Counted from the stretch's first letter, positions 34,746 to 44,344 are shown. The stretch is 64,000 nucleotides of DNA from Pseudomonas helvetica (GCF_039908645.1 NZ_CP150917.1:1398501-1462500), one strand, 5' to 3'. The notes: a model not told the origin generated them from the letters alone. Translations and numbers: made by a program.

Positions 34746-35396
34746 ATGGCCACATACGAAATCCTGATTGCCGATGACCACCCTCTCTTTCGCAGCGCGC
34801 TGCGCCAGGCCGTGACCCTGGGCCTTGGTCCCGAGGTTCGTCTGGTGGAAGTGGCGAGCATTGCCGAGCTGGAAGCCCGTCTGACCGAAAAGGCTGACTG
34901 GGATCTGGTGCTGCTGGACCTGAACATGCCGGGCGCGTACGGGTTTTCAGGGCTGGTGCTGTTGCGCGGTCAATACCCGCAGATTCCGGTGGTGATGGTT
35001 TCGGCTCAGGAAGAAGCCTCGATCATGGTGCGCTCCCGTGAATTCGGGGCCAGCGGTTTCATTCCCAAATCCAGTTCACTGGAAGTGATTCAGCAAGCGG
35101 TGCGTTCTGTGCTGGATGGCGATGTCTTCTGGCCGCCGCAGGCATTTGAAGCGGTCAGCGTTTCGGACGAGGCCAAGGCTGCCAGCGAAGGCTTGGCCAG
35201 TCTGACGCCACAGCAGTTCCGTGTATTGACCATGGTCTGCGAAGGTCTGCTGAACAAGCAGATTGCCTACGAGTTGAGTGTGTCGGAGGCGACGATCAAG
35301 GCGCATGTGACGGCGATCTTCCGCAAGTTGGGGGTGCGTACCCGGACTCAGGCGGCGTTGTTGTTGCAACAACTTGAGTCAATTTCGAGCCACTAA
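34746..35396 (+). CDS. erdR: LuxR-type response regulator ErdR
   Basis: A 216-residue response regulator: receiver domain with phospho-acceptor D58 (LVLLDLNMPG), conserved acidic DD at residues 10-11, and a C-terminal LuxR helix-turn-helix (LTPQQFRVLTMVCEGLLNKQ, then VSEATIKAHVTAIFRKL). It matches ErdR (PA3604), linked to ethanol oxidation control in P. aeruginosa, also by position beside dgkA. No histidine kinase gene is nearby. Confidence 0.8.
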   Translation: MATYEILIADDHPLFRSALRQAVTLGLGPEVRLVEVASIAELEARLTEKADWDLVLLDLNMPGAYGFSGLVLLRGQYPQIPVVMVSAQEEASIMVRSREFGASGFIPKSSSLEVIQQAVRSVLDGDVFWPPQAFEAVSVSDEAKAASEGLASLTPQQFRVLTMVCEGLLNKQIAYELSVSEATIKAHVTAIFRKLGVRTRTQAALLLQQLESISSH

Positions 35397-35471
35397 CGGC
35401 GCTTTCATTCACGCTTTTTTAACTTCTGTTGATCTAGCTTTTCTACTTCTTCTGGTTCAGTTGCCTACTCT

Positions 35472-35834
35472 ATGTCGCCTTTCAAAGGTCAAACCGGTCT
35501 CAAGCGCATTCTCAATGCAGGTGGTTATTCTCTCGACGGCCTGCGTGCAGCCTTCACCGGCGAAGCTGCTTTCCGTCAACTGGTGCTGCTCAATGTCATC
35601 CTGATTCCGCTGGCGTTTGTGCTGAACGTCAGCCACGTCGAGCGTGCCTTGCTGATTGCCGTCTGCATGCTGGCGCTGATCGTCGAGTTGCTCAATTCGG
35701 CCGTGGAAGCGGCCATTGACCGGATTTCCCTCGATCGGCACCCGTTGTCGAAAAATGCCAAGGACATGGGCAGCGCTGCTCAGTTAATGGCCCTGAGCAT
35801 GATCGTGATGGTGTGGGCGGTGATTCTGCTCTGA
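35472..35834 (+). CDS. dgkA: Diacylglycerol kinase DgkA
   Basis: A 120-residue inner membrane protein with three transmembrane helices and the family motif EAAIDRISLDRHPLSKNAKD near residue 77. It phosphorylates diacylglycerol in lipid recycling. It follows erdR, as in P. aeruginosa. Confidence 0.95.
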   Translation: MSPFKGQTGLKRILNAGGYSLDGLRAAFTGEAAFRQLVLLNVILIPLAFVLNVSHVERALLIAVCMLALIVELLNSAVEAAIDRISLDRHPLSKNAKDMGSAAQLMALSMIVMVWAVILL

Positions 35835-35866
35835 CAAAACTGCCTGCGCGTCGACCAGACTGCGTT

Positions 35867-35924
35867 AAAAACAGGCTCGGAATGCTCATTTAGGTGCCTA
35901 AACTCCGCTTCCTCGCCTGTTTTT
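35867..35924. repeat. Hairpin repeat/bidirectional terminator between dgkA and finR
   Basis: AAAAACAGGC (35867-35876) and GCCTGTTTTT (35915-35924) frame an inner palindrome TTTAGGTGCCTAAA. The arms are recalled as a recurrent Pseudomonas intergenic repeat with a variable centre; here it separates convergent genes and can end transcription in both directions. Confidence 0.7.
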
Positions 35925-35958
35925 GCCTTGCCTGATCGCCGCTCGGCGAGTTTTCACC

Positions 35959-36885
35959 CTAGGCAATCGTCGGCAGAACGATCTCGTCGCTGCGCTGAAC
36001 CCCGGCGGTGAAAGCGCGGCACAGTTCAAGAAACTCGCGCATGGCCGACGTCTGATATTTCTGTTTATGCCAGATGAAATAAAACTGCCGCGCCAGATCC
36101 AGGTCTGGTGTTTCAACCGCCACCAGGCTGCCGCGGCGGAATGCATCGCGTAGCGCCAACCGCGATATACAGCCAATCCCCAAGCCAGATTCCACCGCGC
36201 GCTTGATCGCTTCGGTGTGTTCCAGCTCAAGCCGAATATTCAAGGCGCTTCGGTGGTGACGCATGGCCTGGTCAAAGGTCAGGCGCGTGCCGGAGCCTTG
36301 TTCGCGAAGGATCCACGCCTCGTGTGTCAGCTCCTCCATGCTGGCCTGGCCACGGGTGGCCAGCGGATGTTGCGGGGCGCAAAACACCACCAATTCATCC
36401 TCGACCCAGCTTTGTACCTCGATGTCCGGGTGGCTGCAGTCGCCTTCGATTAGACCCAGATCAATTTCATAGTGGGCGACTTGTTGCACGATGTTGGCAG
36501 TGTTCTGCACGTGCAGCTTCACCTGGCTTTCCGGATGACGCTGCATGAAGCTGCCAATCAGCAACGTCGCCAGGTAGTTGCCGATGGTGAGCGTGGCGCC
36601 GACCGCCAGCGAACCGAAACCGGACTTGCCGTTGAGCAGGTCTTCGATTTCCTTGGCCTGGTCGAGCAAGGCCACCGCCTGCGGCAGCAGTTGTTTGCCC
36701 ATGGCGTTGAGGCTCAGCCGCTTGCCGGCGCGGTCGAACAGTTGGCAGCTGGATTGACGCTCGAGTTCGGTGATCGAGGTGCTGGCCGCTGACTGTGAAA
36801 GGTTGAGCAGGCCCGCAGCACGAGACACACTCTCTTGCTGAGCGACGGCGACGAAGACTTGAAGTTGACGGAGAGTAAATCGCAT
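35959..36885 (-). CDS. finR: LysR-type regulator FinR
   Basis: A 308-residue LysR-family regulator, helix-turn-helix in residues 1-60 (LRQLQVFVAVAQQESVSRAA) and a co-inducer domain after. Divergent from fpr, the arrangement of finR-fprA in Pseudomonas, where FinR activates fpr on superoxide stress. The ATG at 36885 is used; the longer reading upstream would run into the shared promoter region. Confidence 0.85.
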   Translation of the reverse strand: MRFTLRQLQVFVAVAQQESVSRAAGLLNLSQSAASTSITELERQSSCQLFDRAGKRLSLNAMGKQLLPQAVALLDQAKEIEDLLNGKSGFGSLAVGATLTIGNYLATLLIGSFMQRHPESQVKLHVQNTANIVQQVAHYEIDLGLIEGDCSHPDIEVQSWVEDELVVFCAPQHPLATRGQASMEELTHEAWILREQGSGTRLTFDQAMRHHRSALNIRLELEHTEAIKRAVESGLGIGCISRLALRDAFRRGSLVAVETPDLDLARQFYFIWHKQKYQTSAMREFLELCRAFTAGVQRSDEIVLPTIA

Positions 36886-36897
36886 ATCTATATAACC

Positions 36898-36910
36898 GAT
36901 AACCCTTATC
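36898..36910. promoter_or_regulatory. Candidate FinR operator
   Basis: GATAACCCTTATC, a perfect 5-bp inverted repeat with CCC spacer, lies in the 136-base finR/fpr divergent gap and has the form of a LysR box. Binding is inferred. Confidence 0.4.
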
Positions 36911-37021
36911 TTAATAATCCAGTTAACAGATATTGTCGCTGCCATTAGAATGCGATGCAATTGCGCACTGCTCTCTTGGCGCAGAGCATGCGCAGACAAA
37001 ATCTCCAGGAGTCCCCCGTAC

Positions 37022-37801
37022 ATGAGCAACATGAACCACGAGCGTGTCCTCAGTGTTCACCACTGGAATGACACTCTGTTCAGCTTCAAGTGCACCCGCG
37101 ATCCGGGCCTGCGCTTCGAGAACGGCCAGTTCGTGATGATCGGCCTGCAACAGCCCAACGGCCGCCCGCTTATGCGCGCTTACTCGATTGCCAGCCCGAA
37201 CTGGGAAGAGCATCTCGAGTTCTTCAGCATCAAGGTTCCCGATGGTCCGCTGACTTCCCAGTTGCAACATCTGAAGGAAGGCGACGAGATCATCATCAGC
37301 AAAAAACCGACCGGCACCCTGGTGCTGGACGATTTGAAGCCTGGCAAGCATCTGTACCTGCTCAGCACCGGCACCGGTCTGGCGCCGTTCATGAGCGTCA
37401 TCCAGGATCCGGAAACCTACGAGCGTTTCGAAAAAGTGATCCTGTGCCACGGCGTACGTTACGTCAACGAAGTCGCTTACCGCGAGTTCATCACCGAGCA
37501 CCTGCCGCAGAACGAGTTCTTCGGCGAGGCCCTGCGTGACAAGTTGATCTACTACCCGACCGTGACCCGCGAGCCGTTTGAAAACGAAGGTCGTCTGACC
37601 GACCTGATGCGCAGCGGCAAGCTGTTCAGCGATATCGGCCTGCCGCCGATCAATCCTGAAGACGACCGCGCCATGCTCTGCGGCAGCCCGAGCATGCTCG
37701 ACGAAACCAGCGAAGTATTGAACAGCTTCGGCCTGAAAGTTTCGCCGCGTATGCGTGAGCCCGGTGACTACCTGATCGAGCGTGCGTTCGTCGAGAAGTA
37801 A
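37022..37801 (+). CDS. fpr: Ferredoxin--NADP+ reductase
   Basis: A 259-residue FNR with the FAD-binding RAYSIASP motif near residue 52 and the NADP-binding LLSTGTGLAPFMSVI segment. It exchanges electrons between NADPH and ferredoxin/flavodoxin. The ATG at 37022 matches the known N-terminus (MSNMNHERVLSVHHWNDTLF); longer starts are not supported. Confidence 0.95.
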   Translation: MSNMNHERVLSVHHWNDTLFSFKCTRDPGLRFENGQFVMIGLQQPNGRPLMRAYSIASPNWEEHLEFFSIKVPDGPLTSQLQHLKEGDEIIISKKPTGTLVLDDLKPGKHLYLLSTGTGLAPFMSVIQDPETYERFEKVILCHGVRYVNEVAYREFITEHLPQNEFFGEALRDKLIYYPTVTREPFENEGRLTDLMRSGKLFSDIGLPPINPEDDRAMLCGSPSMLDETSEVLNSFGLKVSPRMREPGDYLIERAFVEK

Positions 37802-37811
37802 GCTGTTGTTC

Positions 37812-37864
37812 CGGTGACGCAGAGCGTCACAGGATGCATTCTCACGCAGAGCGTGGGAACGATC
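37812..37864. repeat. GTGACGCAGAGCGTCAC-type repeat
   Basis: Two small palindromes, GTGACGCAGAGCGTCAC and CTCACGCAGAGCGTGGGAACG, follow each other; the second is a widespread intergenic repeat of fluorescent pseudomonads. It lies just after fpr. Confidence 0.75.
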
Positions 37865-37899
37865 AGCCCGCGTTGCCTGAGAAGGCAGCGCGGGCTTTT
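37865..37899. terminator. Bidirectional terminator between fpr and trmO
   Basis: AGCCCGCG and CGCGGGCT pair, extended by an inner TTGCCT/AGGCA stem, and are followed by TTTT. It serves both convergent genes. Confidence 0.85.
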
Positions 37900-37912
37900 G
37901 CGTTTCTGGGGT

Positions 37913-38611
37913 TCAGGCTTTCGCGGGGATGACTTCGAGGACGCGGATCAGCCCGGCTTGCGGGTAATGCCAGCGTACGTCCAGGTCCCAGAACTGTGCG
38001 CCGTATTCACGTTCGGGGGCAGGCGTCTGGTAGGCCGGGCGTGGGTCTTGCGCCAGGCATTGCTCGATCAGCTCGACCAGGGGCTCTTCAAGGCGCTGAG
38101 CGTGCGTATGCGCCTGTTGCAAGGCTGAATCCGCCCACTGCACGGGAATCAGTTGCGGCGCGGCGCTGGCGATCTCGTTGGATGCGCCCGGGATGATATC
38201 GGCGTAGGGCACGTAGGGTTTGATGTCGAGAATCGGCGTACCGTCCAGCAGGTCAATGCCGGAGATCCACAGGCGATTGGCTTCAACCTTGTCCAGCTTG
38301 ACCACCGATTGGCCAATGCCATTGGGCCGATGGGTCGCGCGCGTGGCAAACACGCCCATGGACTTGTTACCGCCCAGGCGCGGTGGGCGGACTTTGAGTC
38401 GCGGCTTGTCTTCCAGTGCCTGATGGAACAGGAACAGCAGCCAGACATGGCTGACCTGCTCCAGGCCTTGCACCGCATCACCCTGATCGAACGGTGCCAC
38501 CAATTCCAGAATGCCGCGAGCGGCCGGTGCCAGTTGCGGCTGACGCGGAATGGCGAACTTCTCCTTGAAGCAGGAGCGCACGAAGCCGATCGGGGAAACG
38601 CTGTAGGTCAT
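37913..38611 (-). CDS. trmO: tRNA t6A37 N6-methyltransferase TrmO
   Basis: A 232-residue TsaA/TrmO-family protein (VSPIGFVRSCFKEKFAIPRQ at the start; HRPNGIGQSVV in the centre; DIKPYVPYAD later). It methylates t6A37 in tRNAs with SAM. The ATG at 38611 is used; upstream in-frame sequence has no similarity. Confidence 0.9.
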   Translation of the reverse strand: MTYSVSPIGFVRSCFKEKFAIPRQPQLAPAARGILELVAPFDQGDAVQGLEQVSHVWLLFLFHQALEDKPRLKVRPPRLGGNKSMGVFATRATHRPNGIGQSVVKLDKVEANRLWISGIDLLDGTPILDIKPYVPYADIIPGASNEIASAAPQLIPVQWADSALQQAHTHAQRLEEPLVELIEQCLAQDPRPAYQTPAPEREYGAQFWDLDVRWHYPQAGLIRVLEVIPAKA

Positions 38612-38662
38612 GGTGTGGGGTCGAGGCGAGAAAGAGGTGGGCATGATAACCCACGCGGCCTC

Positions 38663-38793
38663 TGTGGCGAGGGAGCTTGCTCCCGCTGGGGTGCGAAGCG
38701 CCCCAAAACCTGTGACCGAGTCCTTCCCGATCAATTAAGGTGCCAATTTTACGGCTGCTGCGCAGCCGAACGGGAGCAAGCTCCCTCGCCACA
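38663..38793. repeat. Inverted REP pair
   Basis: TGTGGCGAGGGAGCTTGCTC near the left and GAGCAAGCTCCCTCGCCACA at the right are inverted copies about 100 bases apart, the paired REP form of fluorescent pseudomonads. Confidence 0.85.
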
Positions 38794-38799
38794 AGAGCG

Positions 38800-38857
38800 T
38801 CAGAGGCTGAACCCGCCATCCAGTGGAATGATGTTCCCGGTCACCGCAGGTCTGGGA
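38800..38857 (-). pseudogene. C-terminal scar of a short-chain dehydrogenase
   Basis: Read on the minus strand just after the YehS-like gene, the sequence encodes VTGNIIPLDGGFSL and then a stop at 38800-38802. This is the typical C-terminus of SDR-family oxidoreductases (VTGxxxxVDGG...). Only about 19 codons remain and no start or Rossmann motif is present, so the rest was lost by deletion, probably together with the arrival of the REP pair next to it. Confidence 0.7.
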
Positions 38858-39325
38858 TCAGCCGCGAACGCGCAGGGTCAGGCCCTTGAGGAAATTGCGC
38901 AGCAACTGGTCGCCGCAAGGGCGGTAGTTGGTGTGGCCGAACTTGCGGAACAGTGCGCTCAGCTCAGGCTTGGAGACCGGGAATTCGGCGGCCTTGAGGA
39001 TGGCGTGCATGTCGTCTTCTTTCAGTTCGAAGGCCACGCGCAGTTTCTTCAGGATGATGTTGTTGGTGACTGGCAGCTCGATCGGCTGCGGTGGACGGCT
39101 TTCGTCCTTGCCGCGCTTGAAGAACACCAGGCCATCGAGGAAGTGCGCCATGACCTCGTCCGGGCAGCGTACGAAGCCTTCTTCGTCTTCTTCTTTCTTG
39201 TCGAGGTACGTCACCAGGTCGGGCAGGGTGACATCCATGCCGCCGAGCTTGATGATCTCGATGACTTTTTTGTCACTGATGTCGAGCATGTAGCGCACGC
39301 TGCGCAGTACGTCGTTATGAATCAT
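38858..39325 (-). CDS. DUF1456 (YehS-like) protein
   Basis: A 155-residue protein made of two similar halves (residues 1-68 and 75-150), each with a VLRSVRYMLDISDKKVIEII-like pattern, as in YehS/DUF1456. Function unknown. The ATG at 39325 begins the conserved MIHNDVLRSVRYML. Confidence 0.85.
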   Translation of the reverse strand: MIHNDVLRSVRYMLDISDKKVIEIIKLGGMDVTLPDLVTYLDKKEEDEEGFVRCPDEVMAHFLDGLVFFKRGKDESRPPQPIELPVTNNIILKKLRVAFELKEDDMHAILKAAEFPVSKPELSALFRKFGHTNYRPCGDQLLRNFLKGLTLRVRG

Positions 39326-39392
39326 GTGTGCAGTCCTGATCATTCAGCTGTGGGCGTTGCCGTTAACAGCAACGCCGAAATGTGTGGCGGCC

Positions 39393-40103
39393 TTAGAATT
39401 TCTCTTTGGCAGACAGATAGCGCCATTGGCCCACCGGCACTTTGCCGATGGAAACACCGCCGATACGGATGCGGCGGATGGCGACGACCTTGAGGCCGAC
39501 AGCCTGGCAGAGCAGGGCGATGATCCCCGGTTGCGGGTTTTTCATCGCAAAGCGCAGGCGATTTTCATTCTGCCAGCTGGCTTTGACCGCCGGCAGTTCC
39601 TTGCCTTTGTACGACAGGCCGTGGGTCAGGCGGTTGAGCCCGTGAGCGACCATGTCGCCTTCGACCTCGACCACATACTCTTGCTCGATCTTGCTGGCAT
39701 CGGCAGTGAGTTTGCGCAGGATCTTCCAGTCCTGGGTGAACACCAACAGCCCGCTGGCGTTGGCCTGCAGGTCGGCGCTGGCGGTCAGGCGCAGGAAGTG
39801 GCCCTTGAGCGGACGTTTGCTGAAGCGGTGTTCTTCGCTCAGGGTCTCGGGGCCGATCAGTTGCAGGGCGGTCTCGGCGTCCATGCCCGCTGGCGCGTGC
39901 AGCAGGATGGTCACGGGTTCCGGTGCGGTAGCCTTGGCTTCGGGGTCGAGTTCGACTTTCTGGGTGTCGACCTTGAACTGCGGCTCATCGATGACTTCGC
40001 CGTCCACGGTGACCCAGCCGCCCTCAATGAACAGCTCAGCCTCCCGACGGGAGCAGCCGACGAGCTCGATGAGGCGTTTGGAGAGACGAATCGGGTCAGT
40101 CAT
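39393..40103 (-). CDS. RsuA/RluF-like pseudouridine synthase homologue lacking the catalytic Asp
   Basis: A 236-residue protein with an N-terminal S4 RNA-binding domain (RLSKRLIELVGCSRREAELF) and a RsuA/RluF-like domain. Where active family members have GRLDxxTxGLL, with Asp as nucleophile, this protein has ADLQANASGLL: Gln113 occupies the Asp position. This suggests an RNA-binding protein without catalytic activity, or a different nucleophile. The rest of the domain (RLTHGLSYKGKELPAVKASW, then KVVAIRRIRIGGVSIG) is well conserved. Family assignment firm, activity doubtful. Confidence 0.8.
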   Translation of the reverse strand: MTDPIRLSKRLIELVGCSRREAELFIEGGWVTVDGEVIDEPQFKVDTQKVELDPEAKATAPEPVTILLHAPAGMDAETALQLIGPETLSEEHRFSKRPLKGHFLRLTASADLQANASGLLVFTQDWKILRKLTADASKIEQEYVVEVEGDMVAHGLNRLTHGLSYKGKELPAVKASWQNENRLRFAMKNPQPGIIALLCQAVGLKVVAIRRIRIGGVSIGKVPVGQWRYLSAKEKF

Positions 40104-40186
40104 GACAGGGAGCCGTTACAAAAGGGGGGAGGCATTGTACCTGCCTCGCGCCGGTTAATCGCGGGTCCATTTGCCTCGTGTGGCTT

Positions 40187-40660
40187 TTAGCCGCGCCGCG
40201 CCTGTTGATTGGCCTGCTTCAAACGCATGTGCAGCAGCGGATAAGGCTGGCCCATGCCATCGACCTCCGAGCGTCCGATGACTTCGAAACCCTGTTTGAA
40301 ATAAAACCCCAAGGCTTGCGGGTTTTGTTCGTTGACGTCCAGTTGATCGGCGTTGAGGTGTTCCATGGCGTAGTTCAGCAGTTGTTTGCCCAGGCCCTCG
40401 CCACGGTGTTCGGGGGCGATAAAGAGCATTTCGATCTTGCCTGCCGCAACGCCGGCGAACCCGGTGATGTGCTGGTGTCGGTCGCGGGTGCAGATCAGCA
40501 TGACGGCATCCAGATAGCGGGTAAGCACCAGGTTTTTCAGCAGCTCGATGTAACTGTCCGGTAAAAAGTCATGCGTGGCGCGGACCGACGCCTCCCAGAC
40601 CCGGGTCAGTTCTTCATAGTCGCTGTGTTTTGGTGTGTGGATGACCGAATGATGGCGCAT
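40187..40660 (-). CDS. GNAT family N-acetyltransferase
   Basis: A 157-residue GNAT protein with the acetyl-CoA-binding loop LFIAPEHRGEGLGKQLL (about residues 80-96) and the C-terminal LGFYFKQGFEVIG. Substrate unknown; YjaB-like. The ATG at 40660 is used because it starts the conserved region. Confidence 0.85.
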   Translation of the reverse strand: MRHHSVIHTPKHSDYEELTRVWEASVRATHDFLPDSYIELLKNLVLTRYLDAVMLICTRDRHQHITGFAGVAAGKIEMLFIAPEHRGEGLGKQLLNYAMEHLNADQLDVNEQNPQALGFYFKQGFEVIGRSEVDGMGQPYPLLHMRLKQANQQARRG

Positions 40661-40724
40661 GCCCGCCTGCCCCTTGTGCCGTGAGTGAGGTTGAATCCTC
40701 TTGCTGAACAATACGATAGACGTT

Positions 40725-40762
40725 AAAAAGCCCCGCATCTCGTGAAGAGAGCGGGGCTTTTC
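40725..40762. terminator. Terminator of rimO
   Basis: AAAAGCCCCGC and GCGGGGCTTTT pair with a loop of about 14 bases. It lies just past the rimO stop on the minus strand. Confidence 0.85.
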
Positions 40763-40775
40763 ATATTTTTTGCGT

Positions 40776-42110
40776 TTAGATCTGTTCAGCCCACAGGTCG
40801 TATTCGTCGGCGTCGGTCACTTTGCACCAGACCTTGTCGCCCGGCTTGAGGTTGCTGCCGTTGTCGATGAATACGTTGCCGTCGATTTCCGGGGCGTCGA
40901 AGAAGCAACGGCCGACCGCGCCTTGCTCGTCGACTTCATCGACCAGCACTTCGATTTCACGGCCGATGCGCATTTGCAGGCGCGCCGAGCTGATGGCCTG
41001 CTGGTGCGCCATGAAGCGATCCCAGCGGTCTTGCTTGACCTCGTCCGGAACGATCTCCAGATCCAGATCGTTGGCCGGTGCGCCTTCAACCGGCGAGTAC
41101 TGGAAGCAGCCGACGCGGTCGAGCTGGGCTTCGGTCAGCCAGTTCAGCAGGTACTGGAAGTCTTCTTCGGTTTCGCCGGGGAAGCCGACGATGAAGGTCG
41201 AACGGATGATCAGGTCCGGACAGATCTCGCGCCAGTTCTTGATGCGCGCCAGGGTCTTGTCTTCAAACGCTGGACGTTTCATCGCCTTGAGCACTTTCGG
41301 GCTGGCGTGCTGGAACGGGATGTCCAGGTACGGCAGGATTTTCCCGGCGGCCATCAGCGGGATCAGCTCATCGACGTGTGGGTACGGGTAAACATAGTGC
41401 AGGCGAACCCAGACGCCGAGGGTGCTGAGCGCTTCGCAGAGTTCGGTCATGCGGGTTTTCACCGGCGCGCCATTCCAGAAACCGGTGCGGTACTTGACGT
41501 CAACGCCGTAGGCGCTGGTGTCCTGGGAAATCACCAGCAGCTCTTTAACGCCGGATTTGACCAGGCGCTGGGCTTCGTCGAGCACATCGCCCACTGGACG
41601 GCTGACCAGTTTGCCGCGCATCGACGGGATGATGCAGAAGCTGCAGCTGTGGTTGCAGCCTTCGGAAATCTTCAGGTAGGCGTAGTGACGCGGCGTCAGC
41701 TTGATGCCTTGCGGCGGCACCAGGTCGATCAGCGGGTTGTGGTCCTTGCGCGGTGGCACGACGTCGTGCACGGCGTTGACCACTTGCTCGTACTGCTGCG
41801 GACCGGTGACGGCCAGCACGCTCGGGTGTACGTTGCGGATGTTGCCTTCTTCGACGCCCATGCAGCCGGTGACGATGACCTTGCCGTTTTCCTTGATGGC
41901 TTCGCCGATCACTTCAAGGGATTCGGCCTTGGCCGAGTCGATGAAGCCGCAGGTGTTGACCACCACGACATCGGCGTCCTGATAGGTCGACACGACGTCA
42001 TAGCCTTCCATGCGCAGTTGGGTAAGGATGCGCTCGGAGTCGACCAGTGCTTTCGGGCAACCCAGGGATACGAAACCAACTTTAGGGTTGGCCGGCGTTG
42101 TGGTGGACAT
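40776..42110 (-). CDS. rimO: Ribosomal protein S12 methylthiotransferase RimO
   Basis: A 444-residue radical-SAM protein: N-terminal MTTase domain, radical SAM CxxxCxxC motif (CNHSCSFC) near residue 155, C-terminal TRAM domain. It methylthiolates Asp of S12. Length normal. Confidence 0.97.
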   Translation of the reverse strand: MSTTTPANPKVGFVSLGCPKALVDSERILTQLRMEGYDVVSTYQDADVVVVNTCGFIDSAKAESLEVIGEAIKENGKVIVTGCMGVEEGNIRNVHPSVLAVTGPQQYEQVVNAVHDVVPPRKDHNPLIDLVPPQGIKLTPRHYAYLKISEGCNHSCSFCIIPSMRGKLVSRPVGDVLDEAQRLVKSGVKELLVISQDTSAYGVDVKYRTGFWNGAPVKTRMTELCEALSTLGVWVRLHYVYPYPHVDELIPLMAAGKILPYLDIPFQHASPKVLKAMKRPAFEDKTLARIKNWREICPDLIIRSTFIVGFPGETEEDFQYLLNWLTEAQLDRVGCFQYSPVEGAPANDLDLEIVPDEVKQDRWDRFMAHQQAISSARLQMRIGREIEVLVDEVDEQGAVGRCFFDAPEIDGNVFIDNGSNLKPGDKVWCKVTDADEYDLWAEQI

Positions 42111-42432
42111 GTCTAACCTCGGTGTTTTGTGACGCCTCCAGCCGACAACGGCAAGGCGACAGACGGGCGCTTGACGCGCCTCTGATCAAAAAGTGCGCAA
42201 TTCTAGCGGTGGTCAGCGCAGTTGACCAGCTTTATGGAGGGAAATACGACGAGTGCTGCGCTATGCTTCGCGCCGTTACACCCAGGCGTATTTTTTAAGT
42301 CAATAAATCGCCTGTATCAATAAGTAAAACAGCGCATGCTGCACGGCAGTCTGCGCAGATTGGCAAAGCTCAGGCGCTTGTTCGTGTCGTGCTTTTTACA
42401 TGAAGCCCCGGTCTTGGTGGCAGGAGTGGTTG
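42111..42432. other. Divergent intergenic region rimO/kup
   Basis: About 320 bases between divergent genes. The promoters of both must lie here. No known riboswitch or repeat is recognised. Confidence 0.5.
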
Positions 42433-44337
42433 ATGGGTCAGGCAAGTAGTCAGGCAGTAGGCTCAGCGCATTCCGGGGCAGCAAAGCCCTTGGGAATGTT
42501 GGTGGCGGCGGTCGGGGTGGTTTATGGCGATATCGGTACCAGCCCGCTCTATACCCTCAAAGAGGTGTTTACCGGCGGCTATGGGGTGCAAGCCAACCAT
42601 GACGGAGTATTCGGGATTCTGGCGCTGATTTTCTGGTCGCTGATCTGGGTCGTCTCGATCAAGTACGTGTTGTTCATTCTGCGTGCCGACAACCAGGGCG
42701 AAGGCGGGATCATGGCCCTGACCGCGTTGGCGCGGCGAGCCTCGGCATCGTATCCGCGGCTGCAATCGGTGCTGGTGATCCTCGGTCTGATCGGCGCTGC
42801 GTTGTTCTACGGCGACAGCATGATCACCCCGGCGATTTCCGTATTGTCGGCGGTGGAAGGTCTGGAGCTGGCATTCGAGGGCCTCGAACGCTGGGTCGTG
42901 CCGTTGTCGCTGATCGTGCTGGTGGGGTTGTTCCTGATCCAGAAACACGGCACTGACCGCATCGGCAAGTTGTTCGGTCCGGTGATGGTGTCGTGGTTCC
43001 TGGTGCTGGGTGTACTGGGGGTACTGGGTATCTCCCGGCATCCGGAAGTGCTGCAAGCGCTGAACCCGATCTGGGGCGTACGCTTCTTCGAGGTTCACCC
43101 TGGCATAGGCATCGCGATTCTTGGCGCGGTGGTGTTGTCGTTGACCGGCGCTGAAGCGTTGTATGCGGACATGGGCCACTTTGGTCGCAAGCCGATTGCC
43201 CGTGCCTGGTTCGCATTGGTGCTGCCGGCGCTGGTGCTCAACTACTTTGGTCAGGGCGCGTTGCTGCTGGAGAACCCGGACGCCGCGCGTAACCCGTTCT
43301 ATCTGCTGGCACCGGGCTGGGCATTGATTCCATTGGTGGTGCTGTCGACACTGGCCACGGTGATCGCTTCCCAGGCGGTGATTTCCGGTGCGTTCTCCCT
43401 GACCCGTCAGGCGATTCAGCTCGGCTACATCCCGCGCATGTACATTCAGCACACCTCGAGTGCCGAGCAAGGCCAGATCTACATCGGCGCGGTGAACTGG
43501 ACGCTGATGGTCGGCGTTATTTTGCTGGTGCTGGGTTTCGGGTCGTCCAACGCCCTGGCCTCGGCTTACGGTGTGGCGGTCACCGGGACCATGTTGATCA
43601 CCAGTATTCTGGTGGCGGCGGTCATGCTGTTGCTGTGGAAGTGGTCGCCTATCCTGACGGTGCCGATCCTGGTCGGCTTCCTGCTGGTGGACGGGCTGTA
43701 CTTCGCCGCCAACGTACCTAAAATCGTGCAGGGCGGTGCCTTCCCGGTATTGGCGGGGATTGTGCTGTTTATCCTCATGACCACCTGGAAACGCGGTAAA
43801 GAGCTGCTGGTGGATCGACTGGATGAGGGCGGTCTGCCGTTGCCGATTTTCATCAGCAGTATTCGCGTGCAGCCACCTCACCGGGTCCAGGGCACGGCGG
43901 TGTTCCTGACGGCGCGGCCGGATGCGGTGCCCCATGCGTTGTTGCACAACTTGCTGCACAACCAGGTGCTGCATGAGCAGGTGGTGTTGCTGACGGTGGT
44001 TTACGAGGATATTCCGCGGGTGCCGACACAGCGACGGTTTGAGGTCGACTCGTACGGTGAGGGCTTCTACCGGGTGATCCTGCACTTCGGTTTTACGGAC
44101 GAACCGGATGTGCCGCAAGCGCTGAAGTTGTGCCATCTCGATGAACTGGACTTCAGCCCGATGCGCACGACTTACTTCCTCAGCCGGGAAACGGTCATCA
44201 CCTCCAAGCTCGTCGGCATGGCTCGCTGGCGCGAGGCGTTGTTCGCCTTCATGCTGAAAAACGCCAACGGCAACTTGCGGTTCTTCAAGTTGCCGGTGAA
44301 CCGGGTGATTGAGCTGGGTACACAGGTAGAAATGTAA
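42433..44337 (+). CDS. kup: Low-affinity potassium transporter Kup
   Basis: A 634-residue membrane protein with about 12 transmembrane segments and the signature [15 protein letters not shown] near residue 35. It takes up K+ with H+ symport. AGGAG six bases before the ATG at 42433 supports this start over the ATG at 42400. A terminator follows. Confidence 0.95.
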   Translation: MGQASSQAVGSAHSGAAKPLGMLVAAVGVVYGDIGTSPLYTLKEVFTGGYGVQANHDGVFGILALIFWSLIWVVSIKYVLFILRADNQGEGGIMALTALARRASASYPRLQSVLVILGLIGAALFYGDSMITPAISVLSAVEGLELAFEGLERWVVPLSLIVLVGLFLIQKHGTDRIGKLFGPVMVSWFLVLGVLGVLGISRHPEVLQALNPIWGVRFFEVHPGIGIAILGAVVLSLTGAEALYADMGHFGRKPIARAWFALVLPALVLNYFGQGALLLENPDAARNPFYLLAPGWALIPLVVLSTLATVIASQAVISGAFSLTRQAIQLGYIPRMYIQHTSSAEQGQIYIGAVNWTLMVGVILLVLGFGSSNALASAYGVAVTGTMLITSILVAAVMLLLWKWSPILTVPILVGFLLVDGLYFAANVPKIVQGGAFPVLAGIVLFILMTTWKRGKELLVDRLDEGGLPLPIFISSIRVQPPHRVQGTAVFLTARPDAVPHALLHNLLHNQVLHEQVVLLTVVYEDIPRVPTQRRFEVDSYGEGFYRVILHFGFTDEPDVPQALKLCHLDELDFSPMRTTYFLSRETVITSKLVGMARWREALFAFMLKNANGNLRFFKLPVNRVIELGTQVEM

Positions 44338-44344
44338 GCCTCAC

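Noticed and set aside
38153..39493. 446-codon plus-strand frame across trmO, REP pair and yehS-like gene
   Set aside because: It spans two real minus-strand genes and repeats, with no domain of its own.
42111..42432. Potassium or c-di-AMP riboswitch before kup
   Set aside because: No known riboswitch core was recognised in the 320-base region.
42463..44136. 557-codon open frame antisense to kup
   Set aside because: Shadow of a clear Kup gene; rich in R, H and Q, no domain.
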